32,572 nt of DNA from Treponema sp. (GTDB taxonomy: Bacteria; Spirochaetota; Spirochaetia; Treponematales; Breznakiellaceae), in the NCBI GenBank assembly GCA_031265435.1, contig JAISCR010000060.1:1-32572 (forward strand), read 5' to 3'. Both the position numbers and the translations under genes were made by a program. Positions 16,295-25,379 of this stretch are shown piece by piece (position 1 is the first letter of the stretch; every line of letters starts with the position of its first letter). The notes under the pieces are model-generated. The model worked only from the letters and a program-made list of their open reading frames with translations, searched no databases and had not been told where the DNA came from.

Positions 16295-16870
16295 TCACTT
16301 AACAAGCCCCTTGAATCCCATGAAGGCGATGGACAACAATGCTGCGCTTACAAAAAGTATGGGAGTTCCCTTCAGAAAAGCCGGAACGGGACTTGCCTTT
16401 ATCCGGTTCCGGATACCTGCCATGAGGAGGAGGGAGAGGAGGAATCCCATGGCCACTCCCAGGGCATAGACGAGGGATTCAATAAAACTGTAGCCGTTTG
16501 AAATGACATCAAAGGTTACCGCCAAAATCGCGCAGTTGGTGGTAATAAGGGCAAAGTATATGCCCATGGCGCCGTAGAGGGCCGGGGCGGTTTTTTTAAG
16601 ATAAAATTCAACCAGCTGCACCAATGCCGCGATTACAAGGATGAATACCAGAATCTGCAGGAACACAAGATTCAGAGGCTCAAGGATGAAGCGGTAGATG
16701 GGCCATGTAACACAGGTTGCCAATACCGTTACAAAGGTTACCGCCAGTCCCATGCCGATGGACTTGTCTTCGGTACTGCTCATCCCGATGAAGGGACAGA
16801 GGGCAAGGAATCGCATCAATACTACGTTGTCGATAAGCAGAGCGGTGATAAATATTTTGAAGAGGTTCAT
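16295..16870 (-). CDS. rnfA: Electron transport complex subunit RnfA (191 aa)
   Basis: An integral membrane subunit of Rnf with six predicted helices; it pairs with RnfE around the ion and electron path. Typical motifs include LLIDNVVLMRFLALCPFIG near the N-terminus and ITTNCAILAV in the middle, the latter carrying the cysteine that, in Rnf/NQR structures, helps bind an iron-sulfur centre between RnfA and RnfE. GGAGG lies 6 bases before the ATG at 16870, inside the end of rnfE (4-base ATGA overlap). rnfB begins 25 bases after its stop. Confidence 0.97.
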   Translation of the reverse strand: MNLFKIFITALLIDNVVLMRFLALCPFIGMSSTEDKSIGMGLAVTFVTVLATCVTWPIYRFILEPLNLVFLQILVFILVIAALVQLVEFYLKKTAPALYGAMGIYFALITTNCAILAVTFDVISNGYSFIESLVYALGVAMGFLLSLLLMAGIRNRIKASPVPAFLKGTPILFVSAALLSIAFMGFKGLVK

Positions 16871-17538
16871 GCGTTTCCTCCGTGACTGTGAATTCCTGCG
16901 GCGGCAGTTTCGCCTGAAGATTCCGTCTGGGGTTTAAGCCTGGATTTGATAAAGAGATTGAGAGAGATAAAGAACGCGAACACAAAAAAACCTCCCGGCG
17001 GCAGCACAAAGAAGAGTATAGGCTGGTAGCTTGAAGGCAGTATCTGGAAACCCAGCAGCGTTCCCGCGCCCAGCAGTTCCCGTATTACGGCAATACCCGT
17101 GAGCACCCAGGTGTAACCGAGCCCCATGCCCAGGGCATCGGGGATAACGTCTCCCACAGGCTGCTTGCTGGCAAAACCTTCAACCCGTCCCATGATGATA
17201 CAGTTCACCACGATGAGGGGAATGAACACACCCATGGCCCTGGAAAGATCCGGGAAAAATGCCTTGAGCACATAATCAATCACCGTGGTAAAGGCGGCAA
17301 TAATGATGATAAAGACCGGAATACGGATCGAGTCCGGAATGAGTTTGCGGAAGACGCTGATCACGATCTCCGACATGAGGAGAACAAATGTCATGGAGAG
17401 GCCCATGCCGATACCGTTGGCAACCGAGGTGGTTACCGCCAGAGACGAACAGAGACCTATCATCAGCATGAGCAGCGGATTTTCCCGGATGATGCCGTTA
17501 TTGAAGAGCCTGAAAAACTTTTTTACGCCGCCACTCAC
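16867..17538 (-). CDS. rnfE: Electron transport complex subunit RnfE (223 aa)
   Basis: An integral membrane subunit homologous to RnfA, with six helices. ENPLLMLMIGLCSSLAVT near the N-terminus and LIVVNCIIMGR in the middle are characteristic; the conserved Cys residues should form the membrane iron-sulfur site with RnfA. The C-terminal tail (about 199-223, Ser/Gly/Ala/His-rich) is extra and probably disordered. The start is a GTG at 17538 with GGGAGG upstream; GTGA overlaps the rnfG stop by 4 bases, indicating translational coupling. Confidence 0.97.
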   Translation of the reverse strand: MSGGVKKFFRLFNNGIIRENPLLMLMIGLCSSLAVTTSVANGIGMGLSMTFVLLMSEIVISVFRKLIPDSIRIPVFIIIIAAFTTVIDYVLKAFFPDLSRAMGVFIPLIVVNCIIMGRVEGFASKQPVGDVIPDALGMGLGYTWVLTGIAVIRELLGAGTLLGFQILPSSYQPILFFVLPPGGFFVFAFFISLNLFIKSRLKPQTESSGETAAAGIHSHGGNA

Positions 17539-18149
17539 TGTGCGCCTCCCAGATATGCAAGAGCGGCATCACCCGCGGCCTTTACCGCGGCGGCTACCGC
17601 ACGACTCGTGATGGTAGAAGCGGTAACGGCGATGACATCCTCCTTCACCTCAAAGGGCTCGCTCATGCTCTTTCCTGCAAATTGCCCGTAGAAGGTGAGA
17701 CCGGCCGCCCGGTCAACAAAGTAGTTTGCCGCGGCCGCGTTGGCCCCCAGACCCGGTGTGTCCGAATGTTCCAGGATCTTCACGCCGCTTACCGTACCGC
17801 CGGTATTGATACCCGCCAGCACTTTGATCTGCCCGCCGTAGCTGGCCCGGGAACAGCGCAGGGCCGCGCCGATGAGAACGCCGTCCTTGCGGACTTCATA
17901 TTCACTTTCAAATGTTACCGAAAGGTCGGGACTTGCAATGGTTCCGCTGATATCCGTAAAAGAATCCGCTTCCGGAAAAAGCTCTTTCAGGGTCGCTTCC
18001 AGATCCGCCTGCTGCCGCATTGCGATGATCCTCTCCGTGCCTGTATAGACAAAGGACAGCATGACGCAGGCCGTAGCGGCAAAGACAGCCAGGGTAAAGC
18101 CCAGCTTGATCATGTCTCCAAAACCGCCGTCTCTTGCTGCGGTGCTCAT
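17535..18149 (-). CDS. rnfG: Electron transport complex subunit RnfG, FMN-bearing (204 aa)
   Basis: One N-terminal membrane helix (about 14-36) anchors an extracytoplasmic FMN domain. 'EHSDTPGLGANA' (127-138) is the family motif. The flavin-attachment motif, usually SGAT, reads TAST here (176-179), so Thr179 is the likely FMN-phosphate acceptor. Attachment needs an ApbE flavin transferase, which is not in this window. AAAGGAGG lies just upstream of the ATG at 18149, which overlaps the rnfD stop by 4 bases. Confidence 0.95.
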   Translation of the reverse strand: MSTAARDGGFGDMIKLGFTLAVFAATACVMLSFVYTGTERIIAMRQQADLEATLKELFPEADSFTDISGTIASPDLSVTFESEYEVRKDGVLIGAALRCSRASYGGQIKVLAGINTGGTVSGVKILEHSDTPGLGANAAAANYFVDRAAGLTFYGQFAGKSMSEPFEVKEDVIAVTASTITSRAVAAAVKAAGDAALAYLGGAQ

Positions 18150-19222
18150 ACCGCCTCCTTTGCTTTGGCCTTCGGTTTGGGGACAGAGCCGTACTTTCTG
18201 GGGAGGAGCCGGTTGAGGAATGGGGTGAGGATATTCATGATGAGAATACCATAGGTAACTCCCTCAGGATAGGAACCCCATTTACGGATGAGGATCGTGA
18301 TGAGCCCCGCTCCCGCGCCGAAAATGAATTTTCCTCTGGCGGTGAGGGGCGCGGTTACATAGTCGGTAACCATGAACACAGCCCCGAATGCGAGCCCTCC
18401 GCTCAGGATACCTACGAGGGGATCCATTCCGAAACAGAATGAAGCGATAAAGCCCGTTACCAGCATGGCAAGAGGCGCCCGCCAGTCTATGGTCTTGGTG
18501 AGGATAAGGAAGATCAGGGCCGCCGCAATACATAAAATGGATGATTCACCGATGGAACCCGCATGGTTTCCGATAAACAGCGTACCGATGGTATCCCGGT
18601 AACCTTCGGCAGCACTGAGATTCCAGCCCTGAAAGGCCCGGCCTATCTCCGCCGTGGTTCCGCCGGCTTTGAGGATTCCCAGAGGCGTTACCCCGCTGAT
18701 ACCGTCAACGGCGGAAGCGGCGCTGAGGGAATCCACACGTAAAGGAAAGCCTCCCGTGGGGTTGTGCCAGGTGGTAAGGGCCGCGGGAAAGCTCATCAGC
18801 AGAAATGCCCTGCCTGCCAATGCAGGATTAAACACATTGGCCCCCAGTCCTCCGAAAAATTCCTTGGCAACGATCACCGCGAAGATCGCCCCCAGGGCCG
18901 TCATCCACAGCGGCGTTGAGGGTGGTACAATGAGTGCGAGCAGAAGCCCTGAAACCCCGGCCGAAAGATCTCCGGCACGGAAACTCTGCCCGGTTATCTT
19001 ACGGAAAAGAAATTCCGACAGTACCGCCGCCGCCACCGAAACAATGATATTCAACAGCGCCGGAACTCCGAAGATCACAATTCCGAAGATCGAAACCGGA
19101 GAGAGAGCCATGAGCATGTTTGCCATGAGACGGCGGGAATTCACCGGAGAGGAGATATGGGGAGAGGAAGCCAGCAGGAATGAATTTGAAGGCTGAATCT
19201 GATTGGGTGTATTGTCAGACAT
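18146..19222 (-). CDS. rnfD: Electron transport complex subunit RnfD, FMN-bearing (358 aa)
   Basis: An integral membrane subunit related to NqrB, with about ten helices. 'NVFNPALAGRAFLLMSFP' and 'FGAVFMVTDYVTAPLT' are conserved. The covalent FMN site reads SGVT (176-179, Thr179), in place of the common SGAT. The N-terminal 30 residues are hydrophilic. The ATG at 19222 directly follows the rnfC stop (no gap), with GGGAGG about 7 bases upstream. Confidence 0.96.
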   Translation of the reverse strand: MSDNTPNQIQPSNSFLLASSPHISSPVNSRRLMANMLMALSPVSIFGIVIFGVPALLNIIVSVAAAVLSEFLFRKITGQSFRAGDLSAGVSGLLLALIVPPSTPLWMTALGAIFAVIVAKEFFGGLGANVFNPALAGRAFLLMSFPAALTTWHNPTGGFPLRVDSLSAASAVDGISGVTPLGILKAGGTTAEIGRAFQGWNLSAAEGYRDTIGTLFIGNHAGSIGESSILCIAAALIFLILTKTIDWRAPLAMLVTGFIASFCFGMDPLVGILSGGLAFGAVFMVTDYVTAPLTARGKFIFGAGAGLITILIRKWGSYPEGVTYGILIMNILTPFLNRLLPRKYGSVPKPKAKAKEAV

Positions 19223-20590
19223 CTATGCGCCTCCCGCCTGCTTGATGCGGAGCCTCTGTTTTCCTACCCGGAAACGCTGCACCAGTTTTATCCGGGCCGG
19301 GCACATATAACTGCAGCTTCCACATTCAATGCAATCCATAAGCCCGGCCTTCACCGCATAGTCCAGATTTCCTTCCTCAAGACTGTTGTTCATGATCACC
19401 GGGGAGAGGCGGCAGGGACAGTTCCGGATACAGCGGCAGCAGCGGATACAGGGCCCCTCCGCATAGGCTGTGGTCTCTCCGGCGGTCATCAGTATTATGC
19501 CGGACGTATTTTTCTGAATGGGAATTTCAAGACCGGGAACCGCAGTACCCATCATGGGGCCGCCGAAGAGTATCTTCTTCAGGTTTTCCCGGTCTATATC
19601 CATGAACCGGGGCGGCAGATCTGTCAGCAGGGTGCCGATGGGCGCCCGGATATTCTTCGGCGTCCTGCAGGCTCCCCCGGAAACAGTAAGATCCCGGTCA
19701 ATGAGGGGCTTCCCCAGGCTGAAGGCTTCCGCAATGGCGATGAGGGAACCCACGTTTTGCACGATGCAGCGGACATCCATTGGAAGGCCGCCGCTGGGCA
19801 CCTCCCGGCCGGTCAGGGCGGTGATCAGCATCTTTTCGCCCCCCTGGGGGTAACGGGTTTTGCAGAGCCCGATATTCACTTCGCCGTCTATTTCGGCCAG
19901 CCGTATTTCCCGTTCAAGCATGGGAATGAGCCGGGCTTTGTTATCTTCCATGCCGATGATCGCGTGTTTCACGCCGCTTATCTTCATTACTATGGCAAGA
20001 CCCAGAACCAGAAGATGGGGCTTTTCGGTCATGGCCGCTTCGTCTGTGGTGAGGTAGGGTTCACATTCCGCCCCATCGGCAATGATCGTGTCTATGACCT
20101 TCCCCGGCGGCGGATTGAGCTTTACATGGGAGGGAAAACCGGCTCCCCCCATGCCTGTTAAGCCCGCGTCCCGGACACGTTGGAGGGCTTCTTCCCTGCC
20201 GCATGTTTTGTAATCCAGGGGAGGCATCAGGAGTATTTCCGTTCCTGTCACGGCTTGAGATTCGGCAGAAACGGGTGTCTCTGCCTCAATTACCACACAG
20301 AGCCCTTCGGTATTGTTGGACTGCATCCTCATTTCAGTCTTTTTGACAATTCCGGTAATGGAGGCGTGAACCGGCACCGTCATCGGCCCCGGCGCGGCTC
20401 CTTCGGCAATCTTTTGACCGCGGACGACCCGGTCGCCCGGCTGAACCAGGCATGTGTTTGGGGCTCCAAAATGCTGGTTTATGGGGATAACTACCTGCCC
20501 GGGCAGGGGTACTGCCTCCACCGGTTTTCCCTCGGTAGCATGCTTCCTGGTAGAGAGCTTGAGCCCTCGTTTGAATGTACTAACCCGCAT
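19223..20590 (-). CDS. rnfC: Electron transport complex subunit RnfC (455 aa)
   Basis: RnfC is the peripheral subunit that reduces NAD. It shows the N-terminal barrel-sandwich region, the FMN/NADH-binding Rossmann segment GLTGMGGAGFPSHVKL near residue 145, 'DGAECEPYLTTDE', and two C-terminal four-iron motifs, CIRCCRCIRNCP and CIECGSCSYMCP. It is the first gene of the six-gene operon. An in-frame stop lies just upstream, so the ATG at 20590 is the only possible start, yet there is no Shine-Dalgarno; a promoter ending 5 bases before the ATG suggests a leaderless message. Confidence 0.97.
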   Translation of the reverse strand: MRVSTFKRGLKLSTRKHATEGKPVEAVPLPGQVVIPINQHFGAPNTCLVQPGDRVVRGQKIAEGAAPGPMTVPVHASITGIVKKTEMRMQSNNTEGLCVVIEAETPVSAESQAVTGTEILLMPPLDYKTCGREEALQRVRDAGLTGMGGAGFPSHVKLNPPPGKVIDTIIADGAECEPYLTTDEAAMTEKPHLLVLGLAIVMKISGVKHAIIGMEDNKARLIPMLEREIRLAEIDGEVNIGLCKTRYPQGGEKMLITALTGREVPSGGLPMDVRCIVQNVGSLIAIAEAFSLGKPLIDRDLTVSGGACRTPKNIRAPIGTLLTDLPPRFMDIDRENLKKILFGGPMMGTAVPGLEIPIQKNTSGIILMTAGETTAYAEGPCIRCCRCIRNCPCRLSPVIMNNSLEEGNLDYAVKAGLMDCIECGSCSYMCPARIKLVQRFRVGKQRLRIKQAGGA

Positions 20591-20595
20591 GGCTC

Positions 20596-20625
20596 ATACT
20601 ACGGCGAAACCGGCCCCGGAATCAA
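20596..20625 (-). promoter_or_regulatory. Promoter of the rnf operon, predicted leaderless
   Basis: On the minus strand, -35 TTGATT (20625-20620), an 18-base spacer, and -10 TAGTAT (20601-20596), then 5 bases to the rnfC ATG. A second possible -10, TATAGT, lies about 30 bases farther upstream without a good -35. The gap to the divergent SNF2 gene is only 85 bases. Confidence 0.45.
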
Positions 20626-20657
20626 GACTGCGAACTATAGCGGTCTTGCTCTCTTTG

Positions 20658-20666
20658 TGTTAGAAT
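20658..20666 (+). promoter_or_regulatory. Extended -10 of the SNF2 gene, predicted near-leaderless
   Basis: TGT followed by TAGAAT (20661-20666) is an extended -10. The start of transcription is expected near 20673, three bases before the ATG at 20676. No Shine-Dalgarno and no good -35 are seen. Confidence 0.4.
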
Positions 20667-20675
20667 TTGCTCTCA

Positions 20676-23600
20676 ATGGCAAAGCAGCAGTATGGGCTTA
20701 GTCCCTGGGGAGCGTGGTTTATTGAAGTGCTGGACGCATACGAGATGGGAGCCCGGCTTGACCGGGGGAGAAGCTATGCCAATACGGGGAAGGTTCTTTC
20801 ACTGGAGATTCGGGACTGCAAGGCAATAGCCAAAGTTAGGGGGAATTACCGTCCCTTTTATAAGGTTGAAATTGATTTTCCTCCCCTGGGCAAGGCGGAA
20901 CAGGCGGAACTTGCCGCTCTCATCGAAGAAGATCCTTCCCTGCTGGCCCGGATAAAAAGCGGCGAGCTGCCGGAAGAGTTGCTGCAGAAACTCAGGAAGA
21001 AGGGGATCAGGCTCATTCCCAAATGCTGGGATGAAATGAAGCGTAGTTGTTCCTGTCCCGATTGGGGCGATCCCTGTAAGCATCAGGCGGCGCTCTATTA
21101 CATTATAGCGCGGCAGATTGATGCGGAGCCTCAAACCCTCTTTACCCTCCGGGGCATCGATCTTAAAAGTCTGGCCGGGAAATACCAGGAAGACATGGCG
21201 GCTGTCCCCGAACCGCCTTTTGTGATTGAGAAGTTCCGGGAAGGCGGGCAGGAATATTCCGCTCTCGGGGAAGCCGAATTGCAGGTTTTGCGGTTTCCGG
21301 ATATTCCCCTCTGTACGGATCTTGTTATGTCCCTCCTGCCTCCTTCGCCGGTTTTTTCAAGCCGTAACTTTGCCCTTGTCCTGGGGGAATTTTACCACAG
21401 CGCGGTGCGTCAGAGTTTTGTTCCTTTTAACGACGATGCCTCGCGGGAGCATCTTTTTTCCTGCTCCCACTGGAAACTTGAGTGTAAAGACCCCGGGCCC
21501 GGTGCGGAACCAGTGCTGGTGCGTAGCGGTATTGCGGGGGAAACCGAATCCCTTTCTGTCTATGAGGCGGTATCCGAATTTTGCGCCTTTTCCCGGGATG
21601 AAGGTTCCCGATCTTATACCTTCCTGTTTTATCTGGCGAAATTTTTGGGCGCGCTGCTCCGCTCCGGGGCCTATATCCCCTCGGTCTTTGCGGATGAAAA
21701 GAAACTGGAGATCATCTGGCTGCCTTTTACCAGACTGCCCTACATCAATACATGCATGAATTACCTTGCCGCCCTTGAAGATTCAATGCTTGAACTGGGC
21801 AGGAAAGGTACAAAGAAAAAGATCTATGCCACAGGCCGCTCTACGCTTGATCTCCTCTGTTCCGCCTTTCTCAACGAATGGGTTAAAAGGAATTATGATC
21901 TTGTTCCTTCATTGCACAAGGGAGATGAAGGGTTCCGCAGAATAGGCGGTCTCTTTTTTAATGGTGGCAGAATCACTATTTCTTCCCCGGCCCTGCGGTA
22001 TCTGCCCCAAAGCATAGGTAACTGGCTTGCCGTATTGCACACCGATTTTTCAGCATGGCAGTACCGCTTTATCATCAAGGAACTCGGTTCCGGAAAAGAT
22101 ACCCCCGGTTTCAGCCTTGCCATGGACGTACTGGCGGAAGACAGGGAGGCAAAAACAGGCGCAAAGAGAATCCTCCTCAGGGAAGCGGTAAAGGCCACGG
22201 GAAACATCGCGGTGTTAAAGGCCCCGACGGCCCTTTCCAATTATCTCCCGGAAATCAGGGCCCTCTTTACCAGGAAGACGGTGAATCTTTCCGAAGAACG
22301 GCTGATCAATTTTCTGGATGACGCTTCCCGGCTTCTGGCCAAGCTGGGAATTCCTGTCATACTTCCCAAGGCCCTCCACCGGGAACTGAAGCCCCGGCTT
22401 GTCCTCATGACGGAAACAAAAAAATCAGGTTCCCTTGTTTCATATCTTAACCTGGAAAAACTTCTGGACTGGCAATGGCAGATTGCCCTGGGAGACGAAG
22501 TAATCAGCCTCAAGGAATTTGAATCTCTCATCAAACAGAAGAAAGGCATCGTAAAATTCCGGGACGCCTTTATCCGCATCGATCCCGCGGAACTTCGTTC
22601 CCTGCTTAAAACGGTAAAGGAGGCGCATCCTCCCGCGGTGAACGAATTCCTTAAATCCCATCTGGCGGGCGGCAGCGTCCTTTCATTTGATGCGGAAAAG
22701 GTAATCGAAAAACTTTTTGAGGAACGGTGTTTCAGTGTTCCCAAAAAACTCAATGCGGATTTAAGGCCCTATCAGATCCGGGGCTTTAACTGGATCTGTT
22801 CCCTGCTTCTTTCCGGGTTCGGCTGCATCCTGGCCGACGACATGGGTCTGGGGAAAACCGTTCAGGCAATCGCGGTAATGCTGCACCTGAAAGGCGAAGG
22901 TCTCCTCAAAAACAGAAGCCTTGTACTCGCTCCGGCGGCCCTCATGGAAAACTGGGAACGGGAATTCGGCCGCTTTGCCCCTGCCCTCAAGGTGTCCCGG
23001 TATCATGGCGGCAGCCGGAGCCTTGCCGGGAAGGCCGATGTGTTTCTTACCACCTACCAGACCGCGGTGAGGGATTCGTCCAAACTGGCCGCGGAGGCTT
23101 TCTCCCTGCTTGTGGCGGACGAGGCCCACCTCCTCAAGAATGAAGAGACCCGCGGTTCAAAAACGGTAAAAAATCTTCACGCCGAATTCCGTCTGGCCCT
23201 GTCCGGAACGCCGGTGGAAAACCGTCTTGAGGATATGCGTTCACTTTTTGATGTCGTCCTTCCCGGATACCTGGGGACGCCTGACGATTTCAAAAAACGT
23301 TTCCGTATTCCCATCGAAATACACAGGCAGAAGGAAATTGCCGATGAACTCCGTTCGGTTACATCTCCCTTTCTCCTCCGCCGTCTCAAAACCGACAAGG
23401 CGATCATTGCCGACCTTCCGGAAAAAATCGTCAGCGATGAATACGCCGTGCTTGAAAAGGAACAGGCCGCCCTGTACGAAAACGTAGTCGCATCGGTTCT
23501 GGATGTTTCCGCGGAAACGATGGAAGGGCAAAAACGTTCCGCCCTGGTGTTGAAACTTTTGACCGCCCTCAAACAGATCTGCGATCATCCCCGTGTCTAT

Positions 23601-24149
23601 GACAAGGAAAGCCCCGCGGTCTCGGGTCTCTCCGGCAAGGCCCGGCTCCTTGTCACTCTGCTGGGAGAGATCCTTGCCGGGGGAGAGAAAACCCTGATCT
23701 TCAGCCAGTATGTGGAAACTCTGGAGTGCCTGGAAACAATCATCAGAAATGAACTGGAAGAGGAAGCCCTCGTCTACCACGGAGGCCTCAGCCAGACACG
23801 GCGCAGTGAAACAATAGAAAAGTTCCAGAACGACAAGGTTTGCCGCATACTCCTCGTAAGCCTCCGCGCCGGGGGCCTCGGCCTTAACCTCACCTCCGCC
23901 AGCCGGGTAATCCACTACGATCTCTGGTACAACCCGGCGGTGGAAAATCAGGCTACCGACCGCGCATTCCGTATCGGACAGAAACGCAATGTCTTTGTCC
24001 ACCGTTTTATCACCAAAAACAGCTTTGAGGAAAAGATTGAAGCCATGCTGAAAAGCAAACAGGAACTGGCCGACATGACCGTTGGTTCAGGTGAATCCTG
24101 GCTTGCCCGGATGAGCCACGAGGAACTCAGGGCCCTGTTTGAACGGTAA
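20676..24149 (+). CDS. SNF2-family ATPase/helicase with SWIM zinc finger (1157 aa)
   Basis: A bacterial Snf2/RapA-like DNA translocase. A SWIM zinc finger lies at C125-x-C127...C134-x-H136 (CSCPDWGDPCKH). Residues about 150-690 form a long region with no motif that I recognise. The ATPase core follows: LRPYQIRGFNW, motif I DDMGLGKT (721-728), motif II DEAH (815-818), SGTPVENRLEDM, then the second lobe with FSQYVETLE, VYHGGLSQTRR, LRAGGLGLNL and ATDRAFRIGQKRNVFVHRF. All catalytic motifs are intact. Such proteins remodel DNA-protein complexes; the exact target is unknown. The ATG at 20676 is chosen over the in-frame TTG at 20667. It is divergent from rnfC and convergent with dnaJ (63-base gap). 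Confidence 0.94.
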   Translation: MAKQQYGLSPWGAWFIEVLDAYEMGARLDRGRSYANTGKVLSLEIRDCKAIAKVRGNYRPFYKVEIDFPPLGKAEQAELAALIEEDPSLLARIKSGELPEELLQKLRKKGIRLIPKCWDEMKRSCSCPDWGDPCKHQAALYYIIARQIDAEPQTLFTLRGIDLKSLAGKYQEDMAAVPEPPFVIEKFREGGQEYSALGEAELQVLRFPDIPLCTDLVMSLLPPSPVFSSRNFALVLGEFYHSAVRQSFVPFNDDASREHLFSCSHWKLECKDPGPGAEPVLVRSGIAGETESLSVYEAVSEFCAFSRDEGSRSYTFLFYLAKFLGALLRSGAYIPSVFADEKKLEIIWLPFTRLPYINTCMNYLAALEDSMLELGRKGTKKKIYATGRSTLDLLCSAFLNEWVKRNYDLVPSLHKGDEGFRRIGGLFFNGGRITISSPALRYLPQSIGNWLAVLHTDFSAWQYRFIIKELGSGKDTPGFSLAMDVLAEDREAKTGAKRILLREAVKATGNIAVLKAPTALSNYLPEIRALFTRKTVNLSEERLINFLDDASRLLAKLGIPVILPKALHRELKPRLVLMTETKKSGSLVSYLNLEKLLDWQWQIALGDEVISLKEFESLIKQKKGIVKFRDAFIRIDPAELRSLLKTVKEAHPPAVNEFLKSHLAGGSVLSFDAEKVIEKLFEERCFSVPKKLNADLRPYQIRGFNWICSLLLSGFGCILADDMGLGKTVQAIAVMLHLKGEGLLKNRSLVLAPAALMENWEREFGRFAPALKVSRYHGGSRSLAGKADVFLTTYQTAVRDSSKLAAEAFSLLVADEAHLLKNEETRGSKTVKNLHAEFRLALSGTPVENRLEDMRSLFDVVLPGYLGTPDDFKKRFRIPIEIHRQKEIADELRSVTSPFLLRRLKTDKAIIADLPEKIVSDEYAVLEKEQAALYENVVASVLDVSAETMEGQKRSALVLKLLTALKQICDHPRVYDKESPAVSGLSGKARLLVTLLGEILAGGEKTLIFSQYVETLECLETIIRNELEEEALVYHGGLSQTRRSETIEKFQNDKVCRILLVSLRAGGLGLNLTSASRVIHYDLWYNPAVENQATDRAFRIGQKRNVFVHRFITKNSFEEKIEAMLKSKQELADMTVGSGESWLARMSHEELRALFER

Positions 24150-24212
24150 AGAAAAATGAGGCGGCTCAAATATCAAATTTTATATCACGCCGGAACCGGT
24201 GATGGTCTTCGG

Positions 24213-25334
24213 CTAGTTTCCGCCCAGCTCGGACAGCGGAATGGGTTTGGGGGAGCTGTTTTCGCCTTCAACCTTTGCGAGTTCTTCCATCAGCTCTCTG
24301 CCCCGGCGGCTTAACTTGGCGGGTATCTGAACCATCAGCTTGATGTAGAGGTTGCCCCGGCGGCCTCCCGAGGGGACTCCCTCATCCCGGATGCGGAGCA
24401 TCTTGCCGGTCTGGATACCCGGCGGAATTTTCACCTTGATGGTCTTGTTGTCCAGGGTGCTTACGTGAATTTCGGCTCCCAGAACAGCCTGTGTTACCGA
24501 GATGGGAACGGCGCAATAGAGATCCCAGTCTTGCCGTTCAAAGTATTCGTGAGGTTTGACCCGGATAAACACATAGAGATCGCCCGGATTGCCACCGTTC
24601 GGCCCCGCATCACCCTGCCTGGGTATTACGACCCGTTTGCCGTCTTCAATTCCCGCGGGAATGGTTACGTTGATCTTCTGCCGTTTTTTCAGGGTTCCTG
24701 TACCGCCGCATTCGTGGCAGGGGCTTTCGATGATGTAGCCTTCGCCCCGGCAGTTGGGACAGGTAGACTGAACGGAGAAAAAGCCTTGGCTGTGCCGTAC
24801 CGCCCCGGAACCCTGACAGGCGGGGCATACCTTACGGCCCGAGCCCGATGAAGCCCCCGTACCTTTGCAGGCCGGGCAGGAATCGTTACGGCTATACTGA
24901 ATCTCCACTTTGGTACCGAAGATCGCGTCCTTGAAGAGGATCTCAATGTCGTAACGGAGGTTTGCCCCCTGCCTGACGCCTCCTCCCCCTCCGCCGGAAC
25001 GCCGCGAAGATCCTCCCATGAACATATCGAAAATATTGGAGAAGTCTCCTCCAAAGAGGTCTTCAAAACCGTGGAAAACCTGAGAGTAATCATGCTGGCC
25101 GCCCATGCCTTCAACACCGGCAAAACCAAACTGATCGTATGCGGATTTCTTCTGGTCGTCTCCCAGAACTTCGTAGGCTTCGGTAGCCTCCTTGAATTTC
25201 TCCTCCGCTTCCCTGTTTCCCGGATTCTTGTCCGGATGATACTGGATGGCAAGTTTCCGGTATGCCTTTTTTATATCATCCTTGGAGGCGTTTTTCTGTA
25301 TACCGAGAACTTCGTAGTAATCGCGTTTTGCCAT
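24213..25334 (-). CDS. dnaJ: Chaperone protein DnaJ (373 aa)
   Basis: The cochaperone that stimulates DnaK ATP hydrolysis and delivers substrates. The J domain (1-70) has the HPD motif at 33-35; a Gly-rich G/F region ([13 protein letters not shown]) follows; four zinc motifs [24 protein letters not shown] and CHECGGTG build the zinc domain; the C-terminal substrate domain is complete. A GGGTGA Shine-Dalgarno precedes the ATG at 25334. It follows dnaK by 45 bases in the grpE-dnaK-dnaJ operon. Confidence 0.98.
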   Translation of the reverse strand: MAKRDYYEVLGIQKNASKDDIKKAYRKLAIQYHPDKNPGNREAEEKFKEATEAYEVLGDDQKKSAYDQFGFAGVEGMGGQHDYSQVFHGFEDLFGGDFSNIFDMFMGGSSRRSGGGGGGVRQGANLRYDIEILFKDAIFGTKVEIQYSRNDSCPACKGTGASSGSGRKVCPACQGSGAVRHSQGFFSVQSTCPNCRGEGYIIESPCHECGGTGTLKKRQKINVTIPAGIEDGKRVVIPRQGDAGPNGGNPGDLYVFIRVKPHEYFERQDWDLYCAVPISVTQAVLGAEIHVSTLDNKTIKVKIPPGIQTGKMLRIRDEGVPSGGRRGNLYIKLMVQIPAKLSRRGRELMEELAKVEGENSSPKPIPLSELGGN

Positions 25335-25379
25335 TCATTCACCCAATGTTAAATTGTAAGACGATGTGTGAACGGAAGC

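Noticed and set aside
24150..24212. Terminator between the convergent SNF2 gene and dnaJ
   Set aside because: Only short, bulged stems (for example CACCGG-TT-CCGGCGTG) without a following T-run are present.
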